Assembly (NCBI GenBank): GCA_045132495.1
Contig: JBGUSK010000136.1
Location: 1 to 53,140 of the forward strand
Length of the DNA stretch: 53,140 nt
Origin: UBA11524 sp045132495
GTDB lineage: Bacteria; Bacillota; Clostridia; Christensenellales; Aristaeellaceae
Reading direction: 5' to 3'
Position 1 is the stretch's first letter. Each line of letters starts with the position of its first letter. The notes beneath the pieces were generated by a model. The model searched no databases. It was not told where the DNA came from and worked only from the letters and a program-made list of their open reading frames with translations. This document shows positions 1 to 8,650 of this stretch, piece by piece. Made by a program: the position numbers and the translations under genes.

Positions 1-443
1 TATCTAACCGGTTTGTCACCGGCAAGAATCAAACTCATTCGGAATTACTGTCATATTTTTGCGTTATTTCGTCTGTATCGTTTTCAAGGTTCAGTGCCGT
101 CCCGGCGGTCTCCCGCGCGAGTCAGCTTGTGTATCTTATCAAACTTCCTAAGGAAAGTCAACACCTTTTTTTCGTTTTTTTTGACTTTTTTGCGAAGTTT
201 CTCGTTTTCCGAACACCGTTAAGAAAGCGCTTACTTACGTCCGCACTTCATCCGAACATTTTGACCTTATTGTCGCAACAATTGTTCGGTATTCTTGTTA
301 TTATCCTCTGTCACCCCCATCTTTTCCCCTGCAAAATGCCCATCTTGAAAAATTCCTTCCACTTTATATATACGCGCGCACATATCAGAACCCGAACATT
401 CCGGGAAAACATCCACCAGTTTCCACATCTTCCGTGTTCAGGC
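1..443. other. Gene-poor window edge
   Basis: No convincing gene is seen here. The long reading frame that runs through this stretch into rlmD lacks a ribosome binding site before position 507 and its translation is low-complexity and unlike any family. A short CCGGT/ACCGG inverted repeat lies at 9-23 but has no T-run, so it is not called a terminator. Confidence 0.5.
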
Positions 444-473
444 TTGCCAACAAGCCGCGCGGCATGCTACAAT
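444..473 (+). promoter_or_regulatory. Putative sigma-A promoter of rlmD
   Basis: TTGCCA at 444-449 and TACAAT at 468-473 are separated by 18 nt, 33 nt upstream of the rlmD start codon. Confidence 0.55.
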
Positions 474-506
474 AAACCATCAACACGATTATTGGAGGCG
501 CTCACC

Positions 507-2132
507 ATGCGCAAGAACGATATTCTCACCCTGACCTGCGAGGCCCTCGGCGCGGACATGGAGGGCGTGTGCCGTGCGGACGGCATGGCCGTGTTCGTCC
601 CCGGGATGCTTCCCGGCGAGACCGCACCCGTCCGCATCGTCAAGGACGCCAAGCGCTACGCCTTCGGCAAGTTGGAGGGCGCGCCCGCATCCCCCGCAGA
701 TATCCGCCGCGAGCCCGACTGCCCCGTTTATCCCCGGTGCGGCGGCTGCTCCTGCCGGCACATGAGCTACGAGGCCACCCTTGCGGCCAAGCGTCAGCAG
801 GTGGCGGACTGCTTCCAGCGCATCGGCAAGCTGAATGTGGACGTTCCGCCAGTTCTTGGCATGGCGGAGCCTTCCGCATACCGCAACAAGACCGCCCTTC
901 CCGTGGGCGGCACGGCGGACGACCCCTGCGTGGGCTTTTTCGCGCCCCGCAGCCACGCCATCATCCCCATTGACAGCTGTGCCAACGCCATGCCTCCGGC
1001 GGATGACGTCTGCCGCGCCGTGCTGGGCTGGATGAAGGCAAACCGCGTCGCCCCCTATGACGAGGCTGCCCATACCGGCCTCATCCGCCATATTGTCACC
1101 CGCGTCAACCGGCAGCACCAGGCCCTGGTCACCCTCGCGGTGAACGGCACGTCCGTCCCCAAGGCCGACGCGCTGTGGGCAAAGCTGCAGCCGCTGGGCG
1201 TGATCGGGCTCGTCCTCAACGTAAACCGCGAGAAGACCAACGTCATCCTGGGGCGGAAGTTCCGCACGCTCTTTGGCGAAGGCACGCTGAAGGACGTGCT
1301 TTGCGGGCTGACCTTTGACCTGAGCCCGGCAGCGTTTTTCCAGGTGAATCCCCAGCAGACCGAAGTACTCTATCAGACCGCGCTGGACTTCGCCGAACTC
1401 CAGCCGGACGACCGCCTTTGCGACGTGTACTGTGGCGCGGGCACCATCAGCCTGATGATGGCCCGCCACTGTAAGGAGGTGCTGGGCATCGAGATCGTCC
1501 CCCAGGCAATCGACAACGCGAAGGAAAACGCGCAGCGCAACGGCATCACCAACGCCGCCTTCCGCTGCGGCGCGGCAGAGGAGGTTCTCCCTGCCCTGGT
1601 GGACGAGGGGCTGCGTCCGGACGTGATCGTCATTGACCCGCCCCGCAAGGGCGTGGAACCCGCAGTGATCGACGCCATCGCCAAGGCCGGGCCGCGCCGG
1701 GTCGTGTACGTCAGCTGCAATGTGGCCACCCAGGCAAGGGATGCGGCGCTGCTGTGCGCGCAGGGCTACACGCTGGACAAGGTGCAGCCGGTGGATATGT
1801 TCTGCTGGACGAGCGGGGTGGAGTGTGTTGCACTATTGTCCAAACTTGATACCCCGCAACATATCGACATTGATCTGGAGCTGGATGAGCTGGACGTCAC
1901 CAGCGCAGAAACCAAGGCTACTTATCAGGAGATCAAGGACTATGTGCTGGAGCACAGCGGCCTGAAGGTGAGCAGCCTGTACATCGCGCAGGTGAAGCAG
2001 AAGCACGGGATCATTGAGCGGGAGTGCTATAACGCGCCCAAATCGGAGAGCGGCAGGGTGCCGCAGTGTCCGGAGGAGAAGGGCGCAGCTATTGAGGAGG
2101 CGCTGAGGCACTTTGGGATGATCCTGCCTTGA
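507..2132 (+). CDS. rlmD: 23S rRNA (uracil-5)-methyltransferase RlmD/RumA family
   Basis: SAM-dependent methyltransferase expected to form m5U in 23S rRNA. The ATG at 507 follows a GGAGG; upstream in-frame codons have no Shine-Dalgarno. Seen: an N-terminal TRAM-like region, an iron-sulfur cysteine cluster (C-x5-C-x2-C around CPVYPRCGGC), the SAM motif DVYCGAGT, the IDPPRKG motif, and the catalytic cysteine in YVSCN (about residue 404). The usual family C-terminus, here GVECVALLSK, is followed by about 95 further residues (about 448-541) that look like a small separate domain; such tails occur in clostridial homologues. The DNA encoding GVECVA closely resembles the 3' end of the serine recombinase gene at 11.5 kb. 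The methyltransferase call is secure; whether the target is U1939 or U747 cannot be told. Confidence 0.93.
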   Translation: MRKNDILTLTCEALGADMEGVCRADGMAVFVPGMLPGETAPVRIVKDAKRYAFGKLEGAPASPADIRREPDCPVYPRCGGCSCRHMSYEATLAAKRQQVADCFQRIGKLNVDVPPVLGMAEPSAYRNKTALPVGGTADDPCVGFFAPRSHAIIPIDSCANAMPPADDVCRAVLGWMKANRVAPYDEAAHTGLIRHIVTRVNRQHQALVTLAVNGTSVPKADALWAKLQPLGVIGLVLNVNREKTNVILGRKFRTLFGEGTLKDVLCGLTFDLSPAAFFQVNPQQTEVLYQTALDFAELQPDDRLCDVYCGAGTISLMMARHCKEVLGIEIVPQAIDNAKENAQRNGITNAAFRCGAAEEVLPALVDEGLRPDVIVIDPPRKGVEPAVIDAIAKAGPRRVVYVSCNVATQARDAALLCAQGYTLDKVQPVDMFCWTSGVECVALLSKLDTPQHIDIDLELDELDVTSAETKATYQEIKDYVLEHSGLKVSSLYIAQVKQKHGIIERECYNAPKSESGRVPQCPEEKGAAIEEALRHFGMILP

Positions 2133-2164
2133 CACAGAGATATTTCTGAACACCACCAATAAGC

Positions 2165-2200
2165 AAACTGGTGCACGGCAAAATAACCGTACACCAGTTT
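2165..2200. terminator. Bidirectional terminator between rlmD and yibE/F
   Basis: Arms AAACTGGTGCAC and GTACACCAGTTT form a 12-bp stem with one mismatch, flanked by T/A-rich sequence on both sides, between convergent genes. Confidence 0.75.
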
Positions 2201-2216
2201 ATTTATATATCTTCCA

Positions 2217-3344
2217 TTAAACCTTATTTGCAACGCATCTACGAACATAAATCCCGCAGCCCAACATAGCCGTCAACGGTGCTGAAGCGATCAGGCCGAA
2301 GGAACCCACCAGCGTATTGAGCAGCTGTGAGGCGACGTACTTGAAGTTGATCACATCCATCAGCGCTGTGCCCTGCCCGGCAAAGTACATCAGCATGGAC
2401 AGGTAGTTGCCGGAGTAGGCCAGCATCAGCGTGGTGGTCATCGTGCCCAGAACGCTGCGGCCTACCACAAGGCCGCTCTTCATCAGTGCAAGACGGCTGA
2501 TGTCAGGCTTGTGAAAATAGATCTCCTCCAGTGAGACTGCCACATCCATGGAAAGGTCCATCAGCGCGCCAGAGTTGGCGAGGAACATCATGCCGATGTA
2601 CAAGCTGCGGGTATCAATCATCATGGAGGATTGCGCCAGAAGCGGTACTACATAGGGCAGATCGCCGCCGTCCAGCTTCAGCAGATGGGTCAGCAGAATG
2701 GCGGACGTACAGGTCACCAGCGTGCCAGCCAGAGAGCCCGCAATGGCAATCGCGCAGCGTTTGGTGAAGCCTGCCACCAGCAGGTCGATGATCACCGTCA
2801 GCACCACCACGGTCACGAAGGCCGCTGCGATGGGGTTTACGCCCTGCAGAAGCAGCGGAATCAGCAGTTTCCACACAATGACCGCGCTGGCGACCAGGGA
2901 TACCAGCGCGCCGCAGCCGATCACGCCGCCGAAGACGATCAGCGCCAGTGCCAGCACAGCAAATATCCACATTTCCGTTTCAGCGCGGTAATGGTCAACC
3001 AGCGTCACAGCCAGCTTGCTGCTGCCCTGTTGGAGCATTGCCCAGGCGGTATCACCAGGAACGAAGAGCTTATCCTTATCCAGCGCCGAATTCAGGTAGT
3101 TGTAGGACATATGGCGCTCGCCCGCATGTTCGCCTGTCAGGATGGTTACGCGGCAGAGCTGCACGCCGTTGTAGGTAATGCCGATGGCATCCAGCATGGT
3201 GTTGTCCACTTCATCAATGCGCACCTGCTCGCGGGGAAAGGCATTGGTCACGTTTGTCTGCGCATCCGGCAGCAGGCACAAAAGCGCGCACAAAATCAGC
3301 ATCACGCCGCACAAAATCAAACTCTGTCTCCGCTGCTTCTTCAT
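2217..3344 (-). CDS. YibE/F-family multi-pass membrane protein
   Basis: A 375-residue protein with an N-terminal membrane segment (about residues 8-26), an extracytoplasmic stretch of about 100 residues, then six or seven hydrophobic helices, matching the YibE/F family (PF07907). Family function is not well established; transport has been proposed. The start MKKQRRQ is chosen because AAGGAGA lies 6 nt upstream; the longer in-frame start has no ribosome binding site. It follows the alkaline phosphatase gene on the same strand but a hairpin separates them, so it may be read only partly from the upstream transcript. Confidence 0.85.
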   Translation of the reverse strand: MKKQRRQSLILCGVMLILCALLCLLPDAQTNVTNAFPREQVRIDEVDNTMLDAIGITYNGVQLCRVTILTGEHAGERHMSYNYLNSALDKDKLFVPGDTAWAMLQQGSSKLAVTLVDHYRAETEMWIFAVLALALIVFGGVIGCGALVSLVASAVIVWKLLIPLLLQGVNPIAAAFVTVVVLTVIIDLLVAGFTKRCAIAIAGSLAGTLVTCTSAILLTHLLKLDGGDLPYVVPLLAQSSMMIDTRSLYIGMMFLANSGALMDLSMDVAVSLEEIYFHKPDISRLALMKSGLVVGRSVLGTMTTTLMLAYSGNYLSMLMYFAGQGTALMDVINFKYVASQLLNTLVGSFGLIASAPLTAMLGCGIYVRRCVANKV

Positions 3345-3361
3345 ATGGCGTCTCCTTAAGA

Positions 3362-3392
3362 AGCGGGACGCTCGCATAACGAACGCCCCGCT
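3362..3392 (-). terminator. Hairpin after the alkaline phosphatase gene
   Basis: 13-nt arms (3362-3374 and 3380-3392) pair with a 5-nt loop and two wobble or mismatch positions on the minus strand. A short TTCTT follows, then the yibE/F ribosome binding site, so it may be a partial terminator. Confidence 0.55.
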
Positions 3393-3406
3393 GATGTTGT
3401 TTTGCT

Positions 3407-4852
3407 TTACTTGGTCAGGCCCATCACTTCCATGGTACGGTTGAAGATGTCGGTATTGTCGTACAGACCGGAGAAGTTCTCCGCGCCTGCGCCCATGGCG
3501 TACACGGGGATCTGCAGACCAGTGTGGGCGTAAGAGGTGTAACTCAGGCCGGCCTTGTTGTTGATGATGTGGCTGATGGCCATAGAGAAGGGCTCGTAGC
3601 CGCCGTAGAGCAGGGCAGCTTCCTCGTTGCTCATCAGGCCGGTACCCATGCTCATAGCGTAGGCGGTCTTGAGGGCGGTCAGGTCAGTATCCGTCAGGGA
3701 CAGGGGCTGATCGGCAGCAGTGGTCAGACCGTAGTACTTCTCGACTTCCGCCATGGCCTCGGCAAAGGAAGCACCATTCTCGCGCAGGTTGGCGATCACC
3801 GCATCAAAGTCGGTGAAGGAGATGGTCTGGTTGGTCAGGTAGCCAAAGTGGGTGTCATAGCCGGTGGTGGCAAAGCCGATGGTCATGCCGCCGGTCTCGT
3901 GGTCAGCAGTCACGATGATCAAGCACTCGCCAGGATGCTCAGCGGCGAAATCGACTGCCACCTGCACCGCGTCGGACAGCGCAATGGTCTCATGGATGGA
4001 GGTCGCGGCGTCGTTGGCGTGGCCGGACCAGTCTACCTTGCCGCCCTCGCACATCATGAAGAAGCCGTTCTCATTGTCCAGCACCTTGATGCCGGCCTCG
4101 ACAAACTCCGCCAGGGACAGGATGTCTTCACCCTCAGCCACCTTGCGGACGCGGTCGATCTCATAGTTGATGGAGGCAGAATCCTGCAGCACGGGGCTGA
4201 TGGCCAGCACGCGGCTGTCGGTGGTGTTCAGGGCGCGGATTTCCTCATTTGTAGTGGGGACCATCCAGCCCTGCTCTGCAGCGATGGCAATCAGCTCGTC
4301 AGCCTGCTTCTTGAAACCGCCGCCAGCCAGGTAGTCAACGGTCAAGCCGGTCACAGCCTGCAGGGCAATGTCATAATAGTCATTGCGGCTGGGCTGCTTG
4401 GCATAGTAAGCAGCGGGCGTAGCATGATCCACGGACACAGAGGAGATCACACCGACCTTCTTGCCAGCTTCCTTCGCATACTCGGTAATGAGCTTGAAGG
4501 GAGTGGTCAGGGTCACGTCGTAGTTGATGACACCGGACAGGGTCTTCTCACCAGAAGCCATGGAGGTAGCAGTGGAGGCGGAATCCGGGCAGAAGGAGGA
4601 GGCGTCATAGGTGGTCATCATGCCCAGATAGGGGAACTGGGTGAAGCTCAGCTGACCGGGGACGGGAACCTCGGAATCGGGATTGGCGATGGAGCCCACA
4701 TAGTACTGTGTGGCAGCCACCTGCGGGTTGCCCATGCCATCGCCGATAAACATGAACACATACTTGGGCGCGGCAGCGGTTTCTTCCGCCATACCGGGGA
4801 CGCACACCAGCATCATGGCCAGCGCACACAGGAGAGCCAGGGTCTTCTTCAT
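3407..4852 (-). CDS. Secreted alkaline phosphatase
   Basis: A 481-residue PhoA-superfamily phosphomonoesterase. Residues 1-22 form a signal peptide ending near VPGMAEE, so the enzyme acts outside the membrane. Metal-binding FIGDGMG (Asp38), the nucleophile serine in PDSAST (Ser91) and the zinc-ligand motif TADHETGG are all present. The start is the ATG at 4852 with GAAAGGA about 10 nt upstream. A possible TATAAT lies at 4910-4915 on the minus strand but no good -35 pairs with it. It probably scavenges phosphate from organic esters. No Pho box was identified. Confidence 0.92.
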   Translation of the reverse strand: MKKTLALLCALAMMLVCVPGMAEETAAAPKYVFMFIGDGMGNPQVAATQYYVGSIANPDSEVPVPGQLSFTQFPYLGMMTTYDASSFCPDSASTATSMASGEKTLSGVINYDVTLTTPFKLITEYAKEAGKKVGVISSVSVDHATPAAYYAKQPSRNDYYDIALQAVTGLTVDYLAGGGFKKQADELIAIAAEQGWMVPTTNEEIRALNTTDSRVLAISPVLQDSASINYEIDRVRKVAEGEDILSLAEFVEAGIKVLDNENGFFMMCEGGKVDWSGHANDAATSIHETIALSDAVQVAVDFAAEHPGECLIIVTADHETGGMTIGFATTGYDTHFGYLTNQTISFTDFDAVIANLRENGASFAEAMAEVEKYYGLTTAADQPLSLTDTDLTALKTAYAMSMGTGLMSNEEAALLYGGYEPFSMAISHIINNKAGLSYTSYAHTGLQIPVYAMGAGAENFSGLYDNTDIFNRTMEVMGLTK

Positions 4853-5127
4853 TACTTATCATCCTTTCTTTATTGGGGTACGAGAGGATGATAGCAGATG
4901 AATATTTCAATTATACCCGTGTTTTCAACAATTCTTAGTAAAAAATTATACCGAAATGTAAAACCGAAATGTTCCACAATGTGACGACATTCATTTGAAG
5001 GAAACCAACACCGAGCAACTTCTGTTCCATTTTACTATCAGATTTTTTATCACAAAATGATCAGTATTTCGTAATCTGGCAACCGAACCGCTGGGTCATC
5101 CAATAGGGGCGCGGAGCATCCCTGTTG
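4853..5127. other. Intergenic stretch left of oriT
   Basis: AT-richer sequence upstream of the phosphatase gene, then the presumed left flank of the mobilizable element. No credible gene: the short minus-strand reading frame over 5050-5262 runs through the oriT and palindromes. The exact element boundary is not visible. Confidence 0.4.
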
Positions 5128-5165
5128 GCACACGACTTTGCTTGCAAAGTGTAGTGTGTTATACC
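5128..5165 (+). other. oriT: Origin of transfer, pMV158/MobV type
   Basis: A perfect inverted repeat ACTTTGC-TT-GCAAAGT (5135-5150) is followed one base later by TAGTGTGTTA (5152-5161), the published nick sequence of pMV158-family relaxases (TAGTGTG/TTA), and then TACC-TTTT. Hairpin, spacing and nick sequence match the pMV158 arrangement as I know it. A MobV relaxase is encoded 3.5 kb downstream. The predicted nick is between 5158 and 5159. Site and relaxase are unusually far apart; in pMV158 the oriT is next to mobM. Confidence 0.8.
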
Positions 5166-5173
5166 TTTTGTGA

Positions 5174-5278
5174 CCGCTGACAGCGGAAAGGGGTGCGCCC
5201 ACTACGGCGCAGAGCTTTCTGCTGGCAGCAGAACAGGGGCAGATGTGTGATTGTTGCATCACGCACCTGCCCCTGTTC
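5174..5278. repeat. Cluster of palindromes beside oriT
   Basis: Three inverted repeats: CCGCTG-a-CAGCGG (5174-5186), TTCTGCTG-g-CAGCAGAA (5217-5233), and 21-nt arms at 5231-5251 and 5258-5278 with two mismatches and a 6-nt loop. The large one lies just beyond the 3' end of the XRE gene but has no T-run on that strand, so a role in transfer or in an element end is as likely as termination. Confidence 0.65.
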
Positions 5279-5318
5279 GTATGTAGGCGACATCGTCGCC
5301 GGGGTTACAAGAGGTATA

Positions 5319-6230
5319 TCACCCGCCGCAGCGATACGCCTCGTTGGCTCCATTGGATTCTCCGTTTGCAGCTGATTGCTTCAACGTTTCATACTGGGTC
5401 TTAATGTCATTCATTACGTTCCCCACAGCTCGCTCCAAATCCTGCAACGATTCGCTGCTGATCCCATCCAGCCCTTGCATCGGTGACAACAACTGCGCAG
5501 CAAATTGGTGCTGATCCATCTGCGGTATAAACGCCAACTGCCCCTTGTCCAGCTGCTGAGCAATCTGTTCCATCGTTTCATCAGTGAACAACGCCGTCTG
5601 TGCTGCCCGATCTTCACCCATCTTCGCCTTGATCTGCCGGATCGCTGTCAGGAACTCGTTCTGCAGCGTCGTTTCGTCCGCCTGATAGATCGGCTCCTTC
5701 ATGAGGCCAACAGTCTGGGCTGTCTGTTGGGCAGCAGGTGTGCCCAGTCCCATGACCAGATTGCTCAGCTTTTCAATTTGTTGGTTGTGCATTGCAAATC
5801 CTGCCGCGAACACCTCGTCGAAATAGAGTGTCAGCCGGTTCAGCACGTTAATGAATGCTGTATTTGTTAGCAGTAGATTGACCACCGCCGGATTGACCCG
5901 ATGGGTATACAGGTTCTGCGCGACCTCGGTGGACAGTCCCAGTTCGGATGCCGCATGGTTCATCTTGTCCTTGATATCTGTCCTTCCCAGTAGATAATCC
6001 GTCGATACGTTGAAGATATCCGCTATTTTGACGAGATTCTCATTGGTGATGGTCACCGTCTTGCCGCTCATAAACCGGCTGAGTGTGGCGCTGTTGATTC
6101 CCAGCATCCGTGACAACTCGGCTTGCGACATCTGCGCAGCCTTAGGATCGTCCACTTCGCCCAGTACAGGACGCAGCAGGTCGCGGATTCTCTCCTGCGT
6201 CGTGCTGGACAGCGATTTATAATCTTTCAT
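5319..6230 (-). CDS. XRE-family transcriptional regulator of the mobilizable element
   Basis: A 303-residue protein with an N-terminal helix-turn-helix (about residues 30-90: MSQAELSRMLGINSATLSRF, then a segment ending DYLLGRT) and a long C-terminal part of unknown fold, about four times larger than a minimal XRE protein. MKDYKS is chosen as start because GAGGTG lies 6 nt upstream. It is divergent from the primase and helicase genes, the usual place for a repressor controlling replication and mobilization functions. The shared 256-bp intergenic region holds two copies of TTGCAATTTT, a plausible operator. Confidence 0.8.
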   Translation of the reverse strand: MKDYKSLSSTTQERIRDLLRPVLGEVDDPKAAQMSQAELSRMLGINSATLSRFMSGKTVTITNENLVKIADIFNVSTDYLLGRTDIKDKMNHAASELGLSTEVAQNLYTHRVNPAVVNLLLTNTAFINVLNRLTLYFDEVFAAGFAMHNQQIEKLSNLVMGLGTPAAQQTAQTVGLMKEPIYQADETTLQNEFLTAIRQIKAKMGEDRAAQTALFTDETMEQIAQQLDKGQLAFIPQMDQHQFAAQLLSPMQGLDGISSESLQDLERAVGNVMNDIKTQYETLKQSAANGESNGANEAYRCGG

Positions 6231-6346
6231 GGTATGCACCTCATTTCTTTTGTTTCGTGCTAAAAAGCAGCACATTCATTCCCACTATAAACGATTTTGG
6301 AAGTCTCTTCCCTGCATTCGACAAAGGTAGACATAAAGTTTCATCC

Positions 6347-6405
6347 GTCCGGGCATTGCAATTTTGCAACGATCCCGGACTTTTTCTTTGCTTCATTGCA
6401 ATTTT
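6347..6405 (+). promoter_or_regulatory. Terminator-like leader and repeated TTGCAATTTT motif
   Basis: GTCCGGG (6347-6353) pairs with CCCGGAC (6374-6380), followed by TTTTT: a terminator shape before the primase gene. The loop contains TTGCAATTTT (6356-6365), repeated at 6396-6405. The decamer could be the binding site of the divergent XRE protein, and the hairpin could attenuate entry into the primase operon. Confidence 0.5.
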
Positions 6406-6486
6406 ATCAAAAAATCAGTCTATGGACTTTTCTGCGGTACACTCATGGTGCGACGTCGTAATCCCACCCATAAAGGAGACCCACCC

Positions 6487-7098
6487 ATGAGCATCTTTGA
6501 AACCATCAAAGCGGCGGTCAGCGTACCGCAGGCAGCCGCTTACTACGGCATGAAGATCCAGCGCAACAATATGACCCGCTGCTGCTTTCATGACGACCAC
6601 CATCCCAGCATGAAGCTGAACGACACCTATTTCTACTGCTTCGCCTGCCTTGAGCATGGCGATGTTATCGACCTGGTAGCCCAGCTGCACCGTGAGAGCC
6701 ATTATGCTGCTGTGCAGCGCATCGCTCGTGACTTCGGTATTGGGCCGAACAGTCCCGCTCCGGCAGCAGCGAAGCCCCGTCCGCCCCGCCGCAACCCCGA
6801 TGAAGATCTCTGCCGATCTGTCCTCACCGATTATGAGCAGCTGCTGAAGCGCTGGAAGCAGAATTACGCACCGGCCACGGCAGACACGCCGATTGATGAC
6901 CGATATGCAGAAGCCTGTCAGATGCTGCCCGCCGTCACAGATATGATCGACGCACTGTTCCAGGCCGACGCGGAGCTCCGTGCCCGCGTGGTGCTGCAGG
7001 TTGTGCAGGACGGCACCATCCCTCGGCTGAAAGAACGGCTGGACAGGCTCAGAAAGGAGGTCTCCGATGGCAGCGAAAGCCCCTGTACAGCGGCCTGA
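6487..7098 (+). CDS. CHC2 zinc-finger primase protein
   Basis: A 203-residue protein whose first 80 residues form a DnaG-type CHC2 zinc finger: CCFHDDHHPS, then FYCFAC and GDVIDLV. There is no TOPRIM catalytic domain, so alone it is only the DNA-binding part of a primase. It probably partners with the downstream helicase, together equal to a split phage-type primase-helicase. The ATG at 6487 follows AAGGAGA; upstream residues in the same frame have no such site. The 3' end overlaps the helicase start by 32 nt, so the two are translationally coupled. Confidence 0.82.
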   Translation: MSIFETIKAAVSVPQAAAYYGMKIQRNNMTRCCFHDDHHPSMKLNDTYFYCFACLEHGDVIDLVAQLHRESHYAAVQRIARDFGIGPNSPAPAAAKPRPPRRNPDEDLCRSVLTDYEQLLKRWKQNYAPATADTPIDDRYAEACQMLPAVTDMIDALFQADAELRARVVLQVVQDGTIPRLKERLDRLRKEVSDGSESPCTAA

Positions 7099-8392
7099 AT
7101 CATGGCCCATCTGGTACGACGGTAAGCACATCAATGAAGTGCTGTTCTGCCACGACTTCCTCACCCGGTATCCCATGCACTGCGTGAACGGCACGCTCTT
7201 CACGGTCGACGGCCCCGTCATCAACGAGGAGCTGGTCAAGCACCAGATCGTCGCAGCCATCCAGGACTGCATCACCACAGGCCTGTCCAAGCGGGCTGCA
7301 AGCCTGCTGGAGGCCGTCAAAATCCAGGCCTACGCCGAGCCCTTCCCCGTGGAGCATGACCGTATCCACTGCGCCAACGGCATCTACCACCTGAACGGCA
7401 CCTTCGAGCCGGTCAAGGTCTTCTGCGCGAACCGGCTGGCAGTCAGCTACAATCCGGCTGCTGCCAGTCCCCAGCGCTGGCTGACTTTCCTTTCGGAGCT
7501 GCTGGAAGCGGACGATATCCCCACATTACAGGAGTACATGGGTTACTGCCTGATCCCGTCCACCAAGGCCCAGAAGATGATGCTCATCATCGGCAAAGGC
7601 GGCGAGGGCAAGAGCCGCATCGGGCTGGTGCTGAACGCCATGCTGCGTAACGCCATGAACATGGGCAGCATCCAGAAGGTCGAGACGAACCAGTTTGCCC
7701 GCGCCGATCTGGAGCACCGGCTGCTCATGGTGGACGACGACATGGACATGAACGCCCTGCCCAAGACGAACTACATCAAGTCCATCGTGAGCGCCGAGGC
7801 CAAGATGGATTTGGAACGCAAGGGCATCCAAAGCTACCAGCAGCAGTTGTACGCCCGGTTCCTGTGCTTCGGCAATGGCGCGCTGACCTCTCTCTACGAC
7901 CACTCTGACGGCTTCTACCGCCGCCAGCTGATCCTGACCACGAAGGACAAGCCCGCTGATCGCCGGGATGATCCATACCTTGTGGAGAAGCTGCTGGGTG
8001 AACTGGAGGGCATCCTGCTGTGGTGTCTGGAGGGGCTACATCGTCTGCTGGCGAACGACTACCGATTCACTGTCAGCCAGCGAGCCGCCGCCAACGTGGA
8101 GACCATCAAACGCAGCAGCAACAATGTGCTGGAGTTCCTGCAGTCCGAGGGCTACATTGCCTTTGACCCCGCTGCGCAGGCCAGTTCCAAGGCACTCTAC
8201 GCCAGCTACAAGATGTGGTGCGAGGATAACGCCGTCCACTTCCTGTCCGCCAGCCGGTTCAGTTCCGAACTGACGCAGAACGAGCAGCGGTATGGCATCC
8301 ATGCCACCAACAATATCTATCTGCCCAACAATAAGCGCGTCCGAGGCTTCACGGGTGTGAAGGTACTGTTCCACTCGCTGAATTTCTCGTGA
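7067..8392 (+). CDS. SF3 helicase, phage/plasmid P4 D5-like
   Basis: A 441-residue protein of the phage/plasmid primase-helicase type. Walker A is GKGGEGKS (about residues 176-183); a Walker B-like LLMVDDDMD follows about 45 residues later and a sensor-like FLCFGNG after that. The N-terminal 150 residues resemble the D5 N-terminal region. It should unwind DNA at the element's replication origin. The start has AAAGGAGG 6 nt upstream and lies inside the preceding primase gene. It is the last gene before the palindrome at 8497. Confidence 0.87.
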   Translation: MAAKAPVQRPESWPIWYDGKHINEVLFCHDFLTRYPMHCVNGTLFTVDGPVINEELVKHQIVAAIQDCITTGLSKRAASLLEAVKIQAYAEPFPVEHDRIHCANGIYHLNGTFEPVKVFCANRLAVSYNPAAASPQRWLTFLSELLEADDIPTLQEYMGYCLIPSTKAQKMMLIIGKGGEGKSRIGLVLNAMLRNAMNMGSIQKVETNQFARADLEHRLLMVDDDMDMNALPKTNYIKSIVSAEAKMDLERKGIQSYQQQLYARFLCFGNGALTSLYDHSDGFYRRQLILTTKDKPADRRDDPYLVEKLLGELEGILLWCLEGLHRLLANDYRFTVSQRAAANVETIKRSSNNVLEFLQSEGYIAFDPAAQASSKALYASYKMWCEDNAVHFLSASRFSSELTQNEQRYGIHATNNIYLPNNKRVRGFTGVKVLFHSLNFS

Positions 8393-8400
8393 TGACTTTC

Positions 8401-8490
8401 AATTGAGGTCGGGCAAAGCCCGACTAACGCAGCCCATTGCTTGCAATGGGCAAGTGTAGCCAGCGCCGGGATTTTTTCCCGGTGATGGCC
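8401..8490 (+). repeat. Structured repeat, copy in the mobilizable element
   Basis: A 90-nt unit beginning TTGAGGTCGGGC and ending TGATGGCC. It has three stems: GTCGGGC-aaa-GCCCGAC, CCCATTGC-tt-GCAATGGG and CCGGG-(7 nt)-CCCGG, plus an outer GCCA/TGGC pairing around the third. A second copy on the opposite strand (39614-39702) keeps the single-stranded linkers, notably GTAGCCAGCGC and GTGATGGCC, while stems 2 and 3 change with pairing retained. Confidence 0.75.
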
Positions 8491-8496
8491 GAAACC

Positions 8497-8551
8497 GCTG
8501 TACGTACTGTACGACGTACGCGATGACCGTACAGCGTACGGTACGTACAGC
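8497..8551. repeat. Long GTAC-rich palindrome upstream of the relaxase gene
   Basis: 24-nt arms at 8497-8520 and 8528-8551 pair with three mismatches around a 7-nt spacer (CGATGAC). The arms consist largely of GTAC or CGTACG units, so the site is also internally palindromic. It lies 100 bp before the relaxase start and just after the helicase gene. A replication origin, second processing site or operator are all possible. Confidence 0.75.
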
Positions 8552-8650
8552 TGAAATCAAACTCATCCCGCAAAAATCGCATATATGATACCACCAACTC
8601 CCGACAAATCGGGGATTATCTACAAGAATCGACACATAAAGGAGAAAAAC

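Noticed and set aside
5135..5150. TTGCTTGCAA in the oriT hairpin as another copy of the structured repeat at 8401
   Set aside because: Only the hairpin loop region and GTGTAG are shared; the other two stems and the conserved linkers are absent, while the nick sequence fits oriT exactly.
5050..5262. Short minus-strand frame over the oriT region
   Set aside because: Covers the hairpin and nick sequence and several palindromes; no ribosome binding site and no family resemblance.
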